64,000 nucleotides of DNA, from NCBI RefSeq assembly GCF_013365535.1, contig NZ_CP053590.1, positions 1,974,501-2,038,500 of the forward strand. The letters are read 5' to 3'. The notes under the pieces were generated by a model that saw nothing but the letters and a program-made list of their open reading frames with translations, was not told where the DNA came from and ran no database searches. Every line of letters starts with the position of its first letter. Position 1 is the first letter of the stretch. Made by a program: the position numbers and the translations under genes. Shown here piece by piece: positions 31,608 to 41,155 of the stretch. This stretch comes from Aquimarina sp. TRL1. GTDB lineage: Bacteria; Bacteroidota; Bacteroidia; Flavobacteriales; Flavobacteriaceae.

Positions 31608-33602
31608 TTATTTTAAGTGTTTGGCAAAGAATCCCATCATCGATTTATATAGTTCGATTTTATTTTCTTCATGACCAAATCCGTGTCCTTCATTATATTT
31701 CACCATGTAAGGAACATCAAATCCTCTTTTTCTCAGATTGGTAACTATCTGATCTGACTCGTCAATGTTTACACGAGGATCATTTGCTCCTTGAATTACA
31801 AATAATGGTTTTTTGATTTTTTCAACATTAAGTGCAGGAGATACTTCTTTCATGATTTTTTGATCCTCTGGAGAGTTTTCATCATACCATTGTTCGTATA
31901 CCTGTCCTAGATATGGTTTCCAATAGGGAGGGAATGATTTGAAAAAAGTAAAGAGATTAGAAACCCCAACATAATCAACTCCACAAGTATATAGATCTGG
32001 AGTTTTTACCAAACTTCCCAGAGTAGCAAGTCCTCCGTAACTAGCACCGTAAATTGCTATTTTGTTTTCATCGATAAACCCGAGAGATTTGGCATAGGCA
32101 ACTCCATCTTCCAGGTCATTGAGCATTTTTCTACCGATCTGTTTATTTCCTGCCATAGAAAATTTCTTTCCGAATCCTCCTGATCCTCTATAGTTGATTT
32201 GTAATGTGGCATATCCTCTACTGGCAAATAGCTGTGTTTCCGGATTGAACCCCCAGTAATCTCTGGGACCGTAAGGACCTCCATGTGGATTGACGATTAA
32301 AGGTACTTGATTTGTTGCACTGGCTCCTTTTGGAATGGTTAGGTAACCATATAACGTAAGACCATCTCGGGAAGAAAACTTAATAGGTCGCATTTCTGCC
32401 ATATCCGCCTCCTTGAGTTGAGGCATAAGGTTGAAGATTTCTTTAAAAGAATCTTTTGTGGTGTCGTACAGATAGTAAACTCCATATAATTTGTCACTAC
32501 CTACATAGATAAGGTATTTATCTTCATCATCAGTTTTATTGACAATAGAAAATTCTTTATCTCCAAATTGAGTAGTGAATTTTTGGTGTAATTTCTTGTA
32601 GGTTTCACTAACAGGGATTACAACAGACTTTTCCCCGTTATAATGATAATAATCTACTTCGTAACCTCTTTTTCTGGAGCGATTGATACCTCCTACGTCG
32701 AATGTTTTATTGGCATAGACTTTCTTAATTACTGATTTTTTTGCAAAATCATAAAGTAAGATTTCGTTCGTATCGTTTTCTAAATTAGAGATAACATAAG
32801 CATCATGAGGGTTGTTAGTCGAATAATCAAATCCCGCGATATAAAAATTGTCTTTCCAGGTGGTCTTTACAATTTTTTCGAAAGGTTTTGTTTCATCCGT
32901 TCTGTAGTATAAAACATATTCGGTTCCATTTTGCTGTTGGGTGTATGCTTTCAGGTTTCCGTCTTTGTCAAAATCATAACCACTGATAGGGTTTTTAGGA
33001 TCTTTATTCTCGAATAATTTTACAAGGTCTCCGGTTTTGATGTTTATCTTATAAGGTTCGAAGATTTGAGGATTATCTTTATTCATTTGGATAATCATAT
33101 GATCCTTCTGATCTTTTAAGGAATTAAGGATGCTTACCTGCACCCCTTCAAATGGTGTTAGCTCGGTATCATTTTTTCCGTCTAGATCTACTGCGAATAA
33201 ATGATAGTTTTCGTCTCCTCCATTATCTCTGACATAGATCAGGCGGCTGTTATTAGCCCATCCGTATCCTCTGATTAGATCTTCTTTTTCTTCAATAACC
33301 CTTTTTATTTCATTTGTTTCCGTATTCTTTATGTAGACATGGTTTTTGTTGTTTTGATCTTTTTCTCTATAAGAAAAGAATAAACCATTAGGAGAGAACT
33401 TAAAAGAACTCTGTTTTGGTTTTTGGAAATAATCTTCTACGGAATATGCATATTTTTGCTTTTCGAGTTTTGCTAATGAAGCAAGTTCTTCCTTGGAAGA
33501 AGGGAGCGTTGTGTCTCCAGGTAGTTTTTTCTTTGTTTCTTGGGCTTGCATACTATAATTTGTTATGGCCCCGAACAATAAAATTAAAATTGACTTGTAC
33601 AT
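31608..33602 (-). CDS. Secreted S9-family prolyl oligopeptidase/dipeptidyl peptidase
   Basis: The 664-residue protein has a signal peptide (first about 20 residues ending MQAQ), a seven-bladed beta-propeller (about 50-390) and a C-terminal alpha/beta hydrolase domain. The catalytic Ser lies in YGASYGGLA, the Asp in QGANDPRVN and the His in NEGHGFGHEEN. PHGGPYGPRDYWGFNPE is the oxyanion region. It cleaves peptides, probably in the periplasm or at the surface. The gene stands alone and ends at the bidirectional terminator. Confidence 0.9.
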   Translation of the reverse strand: MYKSILILLFGAITNYSMQAQETKKKLPGDTTLPSSKEELASLAKLEKQKYAYSVEDYFQKPKQSSFKFSPNGLFFSYREKDQNNKNHVYIKNTETNEIKRVIEEKEDLIRGYGWANNSRLIYVRDNGGDENYHLFAVDLDGKNDTELTPFEGVQVSILNSLKDQKDHMIIQMNKDNPQIFEPYKINIKTGDLVKLFENKDPKNPISGYDFDKDGNLKAYTQQQNGTEYVLYYRTDETKPFEKIVKTTWKDNFYIAGFDYSTNNPHDAYVISNLENDTNEILLYDFAKKSVIKKVYANKTFDVGGINRSRKRGYEVDYYHYNGEKSVVIPVSETYKKLHQKFTTQFGDKEFSIVNKTDDEDKYLIYVGSDKLYGVYYLYDTTKDSFKEIFNLMPQLKEADMAEMRPIKFSSRDGLTLYGYLTIPKGASATNQVPLIVNPHGGPYGPRDYWGFNPETQLFASRGYATLQINYRGSGGFGKKFSMAGNKQIGRKMLNDLEDGVAYAKSLGFIDENKIAIYGASYGGLATLGSLVKTPDLYTCGVDYVGVSNLFTFFKSFPPYWKPYLGQVYEQWYDENSPEDQKIMKEVSPALNVEKIKKPLFVIQGANDPRVNIDESDQIVTNLRKRGFDVPYMVKYNEGHGFGHEENKIELYKSMMGFFAKHLK

Positions 33603-33961
33603 GAGTTTAGATTGTTAACTGGTTGTTTTGTAAATAGTACTACTTCGGGGTGTATTTATATACAGATCAAATAACAGAATAAAGATACTGGTTTTATACA
33701 CATTCCAAAGTGATTATACATGTTTGTTAATTAGTATGTATTGTTTTTAAATTGTTACGCCTGTTAACACTAATTAACGTTGTGGTTTTCTTGATCATAG
33801 AGATTTGTGTGTTTTGCTGTTTGCAATTCGTTTTTTCTTTAAATCAATAAGAGATAAGATGATAAAAATTTAGATTGTTTTTTATACAATAATTTGTAAC
33901 AAACAAGGGTTTTTAGGGTCTTACTTGATAAGTTATTTTGTTTCTTTGAAACGTATATACG
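33603..33961. other. Intergenic region between divergent genes, no gene seen
   Basis: 359 bases holding leaders of the S9 peptidase (left) and LytTR regulator (right). No exact TAnnTTTG match was found; TTATTTTG near 33933 is a near match for the rightward gene. Confidence 0.4.
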
Positions 33962-34897
33962 ATGCGCGCTTTATTAAATAAACCATATCCATACCTACAT
34001 TCTTTCAAACGAAACATCCTGGGGGCTGTTTTAATAGGATTATTTGTAGTTGTTGTCAGTACGCTCTTAATAGATGGACAAGTGCTGAAAGGGTATATGG
34101 GGATATCCAGAACTACACTGGGATTATTATATGGTTTTAATACTTTTTTAGGGACTCTTCTTGTTCTTGAGTGGTTTCCTAAGGTAGGTATAACAGAGAA
34201 AAATAAAGATGAATGGACAATTGGAAAGGAATCTTTATTAATATTTTTTTTGCTTACAGTTATTACTTTATTGAATTATGGAGTCTCTTTTCTGTTTAGT
34301 TCAAAACCATCCGTTTTGTTAAGTGTTAATTATATTGCAAAAATATTCTTTTGGGTGATTGTAGTAGGGAGTGCTCCTACTTTTAGCATTGCTATATGGG
34401 TTAATTATAAAATGTTCTTAAAAAAGAATCTTTTAGAAGTTAAAGCATATAATGAAAAACTTAATGAAATAATAAGGAAAGAATTAGAGATGGAGGAAAA
34501 AAAAATGACAGTCGAAGAAAAAGTTACCTTATTTTCGACAGGGGAAACCAATAATATTCTTACCGTTTCTGTTCATACCATATTATTTATTCAAGCAGAA
34601 GAGAATTGTATAGAAGTGTATTTAATGGAGGGGGATAAACCAGTGAAAAAACAGTTGTGCCAGTCGTTAAACGAAATAGAGGAGCAATTAGCATCTTATC
34701 AATTTATTGTAAAAACCCACAATTCGTTTTTGGTTAATATTCGCAGGATTAGTTTTACAGAAGGAAATGCTAGGAATTATCGATTATTCTTTGAGGGGAT
34801 TACGCATAGTGTTCCTGTATCCAGAAGTAAGTTTAAAGCTTTTCGGGCTATTTTTCAGGAAGAAATGGCTAATTCGTCAGAAGAAGCTGAGGTTTAG
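33962..34897 (+). CDS. Membrane-anchored LytTR-domain transcription regulator
   Basis: The 311-residue protein has four membrane helices (about 20-40, 55-70, 90-110 and 120-145), a charged coiled linker (about 160-195) and a LytTR DNA-binding domain (about 200-300, with ILFIQAEENCIEVYL and FIVKTHNSFLVNI). There is no receiver domain, so the signal probably enters through the membrane part. Proteins of this type often control nearby genes; the feo genes start 170 bases downstream, but a link is not shown. Confidence 0.82.
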   Translation: MRALLNKPYPYLHSFKRNILGAVLIGLFVVVVSTLLIDGQVLKGYMGISRTTLGLLYGFNTFLGTLLVLEWFPKVGITEKNKDEWTIGKESLLIFFLLTVITLLNYGVSFLFSSKPSVLLSVNYIAKIFFWVIVVGSAPTFSIAIWVNYKMFLKKNLLEVKAYNEKLNEIIRKELEMEEKKMTVEEKVTLFSTGETNNILTVSVHTILFIQAEENCIEVYLMEGDKPVKKQLCQSLNEIEEQLASYQFIVKTHNSFLVNIRRISFTEGNARNYRLFFEGITHSVPVSRSKFKAFRAIFQEEMANSSEEAEV

Positions 34898-35062
34898 AAT
34901 TTAAATTTTTCGCGGATACTTGCGTTTTTGCTCGAAAAGTTGCCAGCTCATGATTTGTCTAATCAGAAAAGAGACTTTCTTATTTTTTGCAAAGGATAAA
35001 GGAACGCAGTACACCTGCATAATATAAAGTTGATGTTAGTTTTGGGGTAAGGTTTTAGCTTT

Positions 35063-35090
35063 TTTGATCTGTGTTTTTGTGTTATTTTTG
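35063..35090 (+). promoter_or_regulatory. Promoter of the feo operon
   Basis: TTTG (35063-35066) and TATTTTTG (35083-35090) are 16 bases apart. Transcription would begin near 35096, which excludes the GTG at 35071 and supports the TTG start at 35119. No obvious iron-box was recognised. Confidence 0.55.
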
Positions 35091-35118
35091 TATTCTTTTA
35101 ACTTCATCCGACGAAACA

Positions 35119-35349
35119 TTGATTACGACTATTGCAAATCTTAAAATAGGGCAGAAGGCTATCATAAAGGAGATAAATGCCGATAATATTCCACTAAAGC
35201 TACTGGAAATGGGATGTCTTCCGGGAAATGAAGTCAAGCTTTTACAATTGGCTCCTTTTGACTGTCCTATGTATTTGATGGTTAATGGTACTCATTTGGC
35301 AATTCGCAGAAATATTGCAACACAAATTGAAGTAGAAATTATAGGATAA
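35119..35349 (+). CDS. feoA: Ferrous iron transport protein A
   Basis: Start is taken at TTG 35119 (76 residues, beginning MITTIANLKIGQK after initiation), because the promoter places transcription downstream of the earlier GTG and because 75 residues is the usual FeoA length. The SH3-like fold is visible in LLEMGCLPGNEVKLLQLAPF and YLMVNGTHLAIRR. FeoA acts on the cytoplasmic side with FeoB. feoB follows after 9 bases. Confidence 0.88.
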   Translation: MITTIANLKIGQKAIIKEINADNIPLKLLEMGCLPGNEVKLLQLAPFDCPMYLMVNGTHLAIRRNIATQIEVEIIG

Positions 35350-35358
35350 TAGAACGAA

Positions 35359-37455
35359 ATGGGTACAAAATTGAAAGTTGCACTGATCGGAAATCCAAAT
35401 ACAGGAAAAACATCTGTATTTAATGTGTTGACAGGTTTGAATCAGCAGGTAGGTAATTATCCTGGTATTACGGTAGATAAGAAAGAAGGGAGTTGTCAAT
35501 TATCTGAAAAGGTAAGTGCAAAAATAATGGATCTTCCAGGAACCTATAGCCTGAATGCATCTTCTCTGGATGAGAATGTAGCGGTTAATGTTTTATTGGA
35601 TAAGAAAGATGTGAACTATCCTGATGTTATTGTCGTAGTCTGTGATGTTGCCAATCTCAAAAGAAACCTGCTTCTTTTTACCCAAATAAAAGAGCTTGGA
35701 GTTCCTGTTGTCTTAGCGATCAATATGGTAGATAATATGGAGAAGAAAGGCATTTCTCTCGATATTCCGAAGCTGGAAGAAGAATTAAAGACCAGAATAG
35801 TACTGATCAGTGCAAGGAAAAAAATGGGAATTGAAGCGCTAAAAGAGAGTATTCTATCTTTTAAAGAGTTGTCTTTAGAACCTTGTTTAGATGCATTGCG
35901 ATTTGCACCAGAGTATTTTCAGGCGTTGGAAAAAAGGTCTTCAGAGCAATTAAAATATGTTGCCTGGATAAAAAGAACACAGGAGATTTATTTTCAACAG
36001 AAAAAAGAAGAGCAATTACACGATTTTTTTGCTCATGAAGTAGATTCTGTAGCGGCATTAAAGCGTTTTCAACAAAAGGAAACGATCCTTAGGTATCAAT
36101 TTATCAATAATACACTAAAAGAAGCTTTCTCTGTAGATACGGCAAAGGCAACTGGAATACGAGAACGACTGGATCGTATTTTGGTTCATAAGTTCTGGGG
36201 GTATATTATTTTCTTTATGATTTTATTGCTGGTCTTTCAGGCGATTTATGATTGGTCGTCATACCCTATGGATGCAATTGATGCATTATTTGCATGGATG
36301 AGTGAGAAATCAAAAATCATTTTACCTTCAGGTCCTTTAGTAGATCTGATAACAGAAGGAATCATTCCAGGGGTAGGAGGAGTCGTGATTTTTATTCCTC
36401 AAATTGCATTTTTGTTTTTCTTTATCGCTATGCTGGAAGAGAGTGGTTATATGAGTAGGGTAGTGTTTTTAATGGATAGAACGATGCGAAAATTCGGATT
36501 GAGTGGAAAAAGCGTTGTTCCTCTTATATCAGGAACTGCCTGTGCAATCCCTGCTGTGATGGCGGCACGGAATATAGAAAACTGGAAAGAGCGACTCATT
36601 ACGATCCTGGTTGTGCCTTTTACTACATGCTCAGCAAGATTACCAGTGTATTTGATCATTATCTCTCTTGTTATACCAGAAGAAAAAATAGGAGGAGTAA
36701 TCAGTTATCAGGGGCTGACAATGTTAGTGTTGTATATTTTAGGTTTTGTAAGCGCTGTGGGAGGAGCCTGGTTGCTCAATAAGTTGTTAAAAATAAAAAA
36801 CATCTCCTATTTTGTAATAGAAATGCCGGATTATAAGGTTCCGTTGTTTAAAAATGTTCTGATTACAGTACTTGATAAGACAAAAGCTTTTGTATTTGAT
36901 GCGGGGAAGATTATTCTGGCGATATCTGTTGTGCTTTGGGGATTGGCAAGTTTTGGTCCTAATGAGAATTTTAATAATGCAGCAACTATAATAACTGAGA
37001 AATATCCATCCTTGACAGAGGAAGAAAAAGAACATAGAATAGCCTCTTATCAATTGGAACATTCATTTATTGGGTATGCAGGAAAGGCTATAGAACCAGT
37101 AGTGGCCCCTTTAGGGTATGATTGGAAAATAGGAATTGGAGTTATTAGTTCTTTTGCAGCAAGAGAAGTGTTTGTAGGAACACTAGCAACAATTTATAGT
37201 ATTGATGGAGATAATGAAGATACGATTAAGAATAAAATGGCAGCAGAAATACATCCGGTAACAGGAAAACCATTATATAATTTGGCGAGTGGGATTTCTT
37301 TATTGCTGTTTTATGCTTTTGCGATGCAATGTATGAGTACACTAGCTATTGTAAAAAGAGAGACTAATAGCTGGAAGTGGCCAATGCTTCAGTTTTTCGT
37401 TATGAGTGGTTTTGCGTATATTATAGCACTAATAGCATATCAACTATTGATATAA
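35359..37455 (+). CDS. feoB: Ferrous iron transport protein B, GTPase-coupled Fe(II) permease
   Basis: The 698-residue protein has an N-terminal G domain with G1 GNPNTGKTS (11-19), G3 DLPG (58-61) and G4 NMVD (122-125), a helical GDI-like spacer, and a C-terminal membrane part with two gate-like regions: VVPLISGTACAIPAVMAARN and TCSARLPVYL, which hold the conserved Cys residues. It imports Fe(II) across the inner membrane. It lies in an operon with feoA and a small Cys-rich membrane protein. Length is normal. Confidence 0.95.
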   Translation: MGTKLKVALIGNPNTGKTSVFNVLTGLNQQVGNYPGITVDKKEGSCQLSEKVSAKIMDLPGTYSLNASSLDENVAVNVLLDKKDVNYPDVIVVVCDVANLKRNLLLFTQIKELGVPVVLAINMVDNMEKKGISLDIPKLEEELKTRIVLISARKKMGIEALKESILSFKELSLEPCLDALRFAPEYFQALEKRSSEQLKYVAWIKRTQEIYFQQKKEEQLHDFFAHEVDSVAALKRFQQKETILRYQFINNTLKEAFSVDTAKATGIRERLDRILVHKFWGYIIFFMILLLVFQAIYDWSSYPMDAIDALFAWMSEKSKIILPSGPLVDLITEGIIPGVGGVVIFIPQIAFLFFFIAMLEESGYMSRVVFLMDRTMRKFGLSGKSVVPLISGTACAIPAVMAARNIENWKERLITILVVPFTTCSARLPVYLIIISLVIPEEKIGGVISYQGLTMLVLYILGFVSAVGGAWLLNKLLKIKNISYFVIEMPDYKVPLFKNVLITVLDKTKAFVFDAGKIILAISVVLWGLASFGPNENFNNAATIITEKYPSLTEEEKEHRIASYQLEHSFIGYAGKAIEPVVAPLGYDWKIGIGVISSFAAREVFVGTLATIYSIDGDNEDTIKNKMAAEIHPVTGKPLYNLASGISLLLFYAFAMQCMSTLAIVKRETNSWKWPMLQFFVMSGFAYIIALIAYQLLI

Positions 37456-37468
37456 TTGATTAGGTGAA

Positions 37469-37618
37469 ATGAATATTTTTACACAGAATATTATCGTTGT
37501 GCTAATTATAGGATGGGCTGTTTTCTTTTTGATAACAAGATTCATTGGTATATCTTTTTTTGTAAAATCATCAGGGAAACAAAAAAAAGGCTGTAGCAAA
37601 CATGATTGCAACTGTTAG
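37469..37618 (+). CDS. FeoB-associated Cys-rich membrane protein (49 residues)
   Basis: An ATG at 37469, 13 bases after feoB, opens a 49-residue protein: an N-terminal membrane helix (IIVVLIIGWAVFFLI), a short basic linker and a Cys-rich end GCSKHDCNC with three Cys residues. This is the pattern of FeoB-associated Cys-rich membrane proteins (PF12669), thought to assist FeoB, perhaps in place of FeoC. Its stop lies 2 bases before the end of the facing exporter gene. The small size makes it easy to miss. Confidence 0.85.
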   Translation: MNIFTQNIIVVLIIGWAVFFLITRFIGISFFVKSSGKQKKGCSKHDCNC

Positions 37619-37619
37619 T

Positions 37620-38561
37620 TTATAGATGTTTTTTTTGTTTGCCAAAAGAACGATTGCTACTAATTAAATAAACACCGATAATGATTAATCCGCAACATAA
37701 TAATTTGGAAGCAGTAATGTCTCCTTTGTAAAGACTATCAGGAATCATATAGGATACGATTGCTACTAAGATCATTGCTACAGCAGGTTGCACATAAATA
37801 TAACTACTGGAAACCGTTGGTTTTACATGCTTTAAAGCAAACATGTTAAGTAGGTATGCTAAAAAGGTAGGTCCTAAAACTACATAAAAAAGAGCTGTCC
37901 AATTCGTAGGAGCAAAGGAAGTAAAATCAGTTCGCATCAATGAAGAAAAGCAAAAAGGAAGCATGAATAGGAAGCCAAATAAAAAGGTCCATCCGATAAC
38001 AGTTATGGGTTTGTATTTAGACATCATAGGTTTAACTAAAACCAAATACAAAGAAAAAACCAATGCGTTGATAAAAATAAAAAAGTTTCCCAGTATGGAT
38101 CCTGTGCCTGTACCTGATTTTCCTAGATAGATAAGAATAACAGCTCCGCCCCCACCTATACATATTCCGAGAATCCGGGAAATAGTCAAAGGTTCTTTTA
38201 AAATAAAGTAGCTCATAATTACTGTAAAAATCGGCATTGCAGTCACAATGATTGCTGCATCAACCGGAGAAGTGAGACTTAGACCATTCATAGAGAAAAA
38301 TTGGTTGGCAGCTACTCCGAGAAATCCACATAATGCCAGACGTGCAATATCTCTTTTTGCTACAGTCTCTTTGATGAATGTTTTGAGAACAATGAAAAGA
38401 AGTCCGGCTCCTCCTATTCGCAAAAAAACCAATGCAGAAGCTTCAATTTTATGAGGCATTAACCCTTTGGCGACTAAATAATTTGCTCCATATATAATAT
38501 TGACACTTAATAAAGCAAGATGAGATTTAACAGTATTGGATATCATCTGACAAAGAAACAA
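37620..38561 (-). CDS. EamA/DMT-family transporter, paralogue of the exporter at 20354-21262
   Basis: The 313-residue protein (the second Met at residue 6, start 38546, is a likely alternative) has ten membrane helices in two EamA repeats. NIIYGANYLVAKGLMP, GGAVILIYLG and a closing basic tail line up with the first exporter in the window. The substrate is unknown. It is tail to tail with the feo operon. Confidence 0.85.
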   Translation of the reverse strand: MFLCQMISNTVKSHLALLSVNIIYGANYLVAKGLMPHKIEASALVFLRIGGAGLLFIVLKTFIKETVAKRDIARLALCGFLGVAANQFFSMNGLSLTSPVDAAIIVTAMPIFTVIMSYFILKEPLTISRILGICIGGGGAVILIYLGKSGTGTGSILGNFFIFINALVFSLYLVLVKPMMSKYKPITVIGWTFLFGFLFMLPFCFSSLMRTDFTSFAPTNWTALFYVVLGPTFLAYLLNMFALKHVKPTVSSSYIYVQPAVAMILVAIVSYMIPDSLYKGDITASKLLCCGLIIIGVYLISSNRSFGKQKKHL

Positions 38562-38586
38562 AAACTATAGAAGTATCCATTTGTTT

Positions 38587-38991
38587 TTATTGTGTTAATA
38601 CTTCTATGTAATAGTCTTTTTTATGAAAAGTCTTTTTAGAAGAAGGGTATGGTTTTATGGTATGAGTGATAATGGTCTTGTCCTTAGTTTGGAATAAAGA
38701 AGCAGGGTTTTTAGGGTTGATATTATTAACACCAAATGTAAGTTCTTTTGTAACAGTAGGGGTACCTGTTTTTTGGATGGATATAATTGCTAGAACACTT
38801 CCAGACCACATGCATGTCAGATCTGAAGGGCATCTGGAGTCATTTTTGACATCGATGAGGGTGATAATGGTATTATCAAAATCCAGTGATTGCCCAATGT
38901 ATAGTTCTGTTTGCCGATTAATAGCGGTATTTTGAGCTTTGCAGGAATGCATAAATAGCAAAGCGATCATTAATAGCAAGTAGCGAAGCAT
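38587..38991 (-). CDS. Small lipoprotein with a RCP...CMWSG motif
   Basis: The 134-residue protein has a lipoprotein signal (ALLFMHSCKAQ, Cys about residue 17). The mature part is beta-rich with a conserved-looking NDSRCPSDLTCMWSGSV that holds two Cys residues, probably a disulfide. I have seen the SRCP-x4-C-x-W-x-G pattern in small Bacteroidota lipoproteins, but no function is known to me. It lies between the exporter and the TerB/DnaJ gene, on the same strand as both. Confidence 0.7.
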   Translation of the reverse strand: MLRYLLLMIALLFMHSCKAQNTAINRQTELYIGQSLDFDNTIITLIDVKNDSRCPSDLTCMWSGSVLAIISIQKTGTPTVTKELTFGVNNINPKNPASLFQTKDKTIITHTIKPYPSSKKTFHKKDYYIEVLTQ

Positions 38992-39055
38992 ACCATTTAT
39001 AATTGTTAGTTGCTACAAGATACATAAAAAAGAGGAGCTGTTTCTCCGGCAGATT

Positions 39056-39790
39056 TTATTTTATACCTCTTTCTTTTCGAATTTGATCATAAGCCATTTG
39101 TACTTGTCTGAACTTTTCTTCGGCTCCTTTTATGTGTACCGGATCCAAATGTTGTACTTTGTCGGGATGATATTTTTTTGCCATCGTACGAAATGCTTTT
39201 TTTATTTCTGCCTCCGAGGCATTCTTGTCTATCTCCAGAATTTTATATGCATGATCTTCAGTTTTGAAAAACATAGCTTTAATACTTTCAAAATCATTTG
39301 CACTTATTCTTAGAAAACCAGCTATTTTACGAATTTCTTCGGCTTCTGCACTACTGACATGTCCGTCTGCATTAGCAATGCCAAATAAAAAATGAACAAT
39401 TTGTAATCTAGAAGCATACCGGGTTTTATGAGAAAGGTATAGGCAGATTCGCTGTGCAGAGACCTCCCTTTTTTTGATAACATCATTAAACGTTCTGAAT
39501 GTCGCATTCGCTCTTTCTTTTCCATAGGCATTGACAAAATATTGACGAACATAATCAAGCTCTGTTTGATTTACTTTTCCATCAGCTTTAATCACAATAG
39601 AACAAAGAGATAGTAAGTTTAATTCAAAATCTCCGGGACTTACGGTTGTCTCATTAGAGAACACTTGTTTTATAGTCGCACTGTTTTTTCCTGTAACAGC
39701 GTCAATAAGACTACCGATGATAAACCCCAATATGGCTCCTGGGAAATTAAAGAAAGCATATCCTGCAAAGGCAGTAATCCATTTAAACAT
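39056..39790 (-). CDS. TerB and J-domain protein (DjlA-like co-chaperone)
   Basis: The 244-residue protein has a Gly-rich hydrophobic N-terminus (GYAFFNFPGAILGFIIGSLI), a TerB-like helical domain (about 55-165, with IVIKADGKVNQTELDYVR and FGIANADGHVSSAEAEEIR, two Asp-rich loops), and a C-terminal J domain with HPD in AKKYHPDKVQH. The order matches DjlA, an inner-membrane DnaK co-chaperone. The J domain would recruit DnaK at the membrane. It is a single gene. Confidence 0.88.
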   Translation of the reverse strand: MFKWITAFAGYAFFNFPGAILGFIIGSLIDAVTGKNSATIKQVFSNETTVSPGDFELNLLSLCSIVIKADGKVNQTELDYVRQYFVNAYGKERANATFRTFNDVIKKREVSAQRICLYLSHKTRYASRLQIVHFLFGIANADGHVSSAEAEEIRKIAGFLRISANDFESIKAMFFKTEDHAYKILEIDKNASEAEIKKAFRTMAKKYHPDKVQHLDPVHIKGAEEKFRQVQMAYDQIRKERGIK

Positions 39791-39920
39791 ACATTGGTAT
39801 TTTTTCGAGTGTAAAGATAGTAGTATTTTTTCCAGTGAAGGATAGTGCTACTTTGTAGAATAGGTAGAAAGATTGATGTTTTTGTTACATTGTAAGGAAG
39901 TTTCGGTTTTTTAATAAGAG

Positions 39921-39963
39921 AAAAAAACACTAACCTACCTCTTAAAGCAAATTAGTGTTTTTG
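39921..39963 (-). terminator. Terminator of the DUF6261 gene
   Basis: An 11-bp stem pairs AAAAACACTAA (39923-39933) with TTAGTGTTTTT (39952-39962), loop 18. On the reverse strand a T run follows. It lies 45 bases beyond the DUF6261 stop. Confidence 0.65.
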
Positions 39964-40006
39964 TAAAATATGGTTGCTTGTAAGTAATAGTATTTTCGAA
40001 TAGATA

Positions 40007-40741
40007 TTAAGATTCTGTAGAGGGGTTTGTTGATTTTTTTTTAAGACCGGTTCTGTTGTCTACAACAAAGTTGTATTGTCCGGCAAGAATATTCATCTGA
40101 TCTAATAAGATGTCATATTCAGGAGAGATAGCAAGAGTTGAACCTGCATGAATACGGGATACGAGATGTTTGTACGCATTGGTTGCTTTTTCTCTCAATT
40201 TGGAGATGTTAGAAGAAGAGTTCACAGCAGCAGAGCCAACACGGTCAATATATTTGGTAGAAAAATCAATATTTGTACTTTTTAGATCAGAAAGCCAATC
40301 TCCCAGCTTTAGAACTTGTACAGCAGCAATGAGATCTTCCTCTCTTTCCCAGTCAGTAATAATGCTATTGAGAACAGTGGTTTCTTCTTGAAAGCTCATG
40401 CGTTGTATATTGTTTCCGTGTAAGATAATATTGTCGTGTAGAGCTGTCGCTGCTTTTGAGATTTTCTTGTCAAAATGATATTTATAACTATCGGTTAAAC
40501 CTCGTAAGCCGACAATAGCTCTGTCCCTTCGTTCGTCAAGGGCAAGGATATCTTTGGTCAATCCGTTTCCTTGACTTTTTAAAAAAGCAATTTCTATCTT
40601 GTCTATTAAGGGTAATAAATTATTTACATAATTTGTTAGTTGTAAAGCATTTGTGTCTTGCTCGTTAACTAATTCTAGAATATCTTTCATGTATTGTAGA
40701 TATTCTCCGTTTCTATAACGGTGTAAATAGGGTGAATTCAT
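40007..40741 (-). CDS. DUF6261-family protein of unknown function
   Basis: The 244-residue protein is almost wholly alpha-helical, with no signal peptide or membrane segment. It begins YLHRYRNGEYLQYMKDILEL, has DILALDERRDRAIVGLRGL in the middle and ends with a Lys/Ser-rich tail (GLKKKSTNPSTES). This overall pattern is that of DUF6261, common in Bacteroidota and without known function. The four-helix-like repeats suggest a scaffold or adaptor. It is a single gene with its own terminator. Confidence 0.7.
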   Translation of the reverse strand: MNSPYLHRYRNGEYLQYMKDILELVNEQDTNALQLTNYVNNLLPLIDKIEIAFLKSQGNGLTKDILALDERRDRAIVGLRGLTDSYKYHFDKKISKAATALHDNIILHGNNIQRMSFQEETTVLNSIITDWEREEDLIAAVQVLKLGDWLSDLKSTNIDFSTKYIDRVGSAAVNSSSNISKLREKATNAYKHLVSRIHAGSTLAISPEYDILLDQMNILAGQYNFVVDNRTGLKKKSTNPSTES

Positions 40742-41155
40742 TTAATAATGGTTTTAAGTTTGTACAATAAACGGGTAGATGAACGAGAATGTATTGGTTT
40801 GTAATTCATCTTATTACCTAAAATACAAAATACCCTTTTTGAATAAACATTTTGGAAGGTTAAATTGACTTTACATTCGTTGTAAGACCATTCTTAACGA
40901 TGAAAACCACAAAACAAATAACACTTTTTTATAAGTAGGAAGATTTTTTTACTTTTAAGAAGGGGGCTGCTTTTGGGATAAGAATAGTTGTCTATTTAGG
41001 ATGGGAAGAGATGGCGTGTTGCGTAAATTATGACAGTTTTTACAATAGTAATAATTGCTTTATTTCATGATAGCAGACGACTTGTCATGAAAGTAAGGGT
41101 GTGGTACATTATTTGTATCTTTACCAAGAAAAATAGAAAAACAAAACAATAGAAT
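40742..41155. other. Intergenic region, no gene seen
   Basis: 414 bases between divergent genes. No open frame above about 30 codons with sensible content and no clear terminator. TATTTTG just beyond 40820 on the reverse strand is a near match to a promoter for the DUF6261 gene. Confidence 0.45.
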
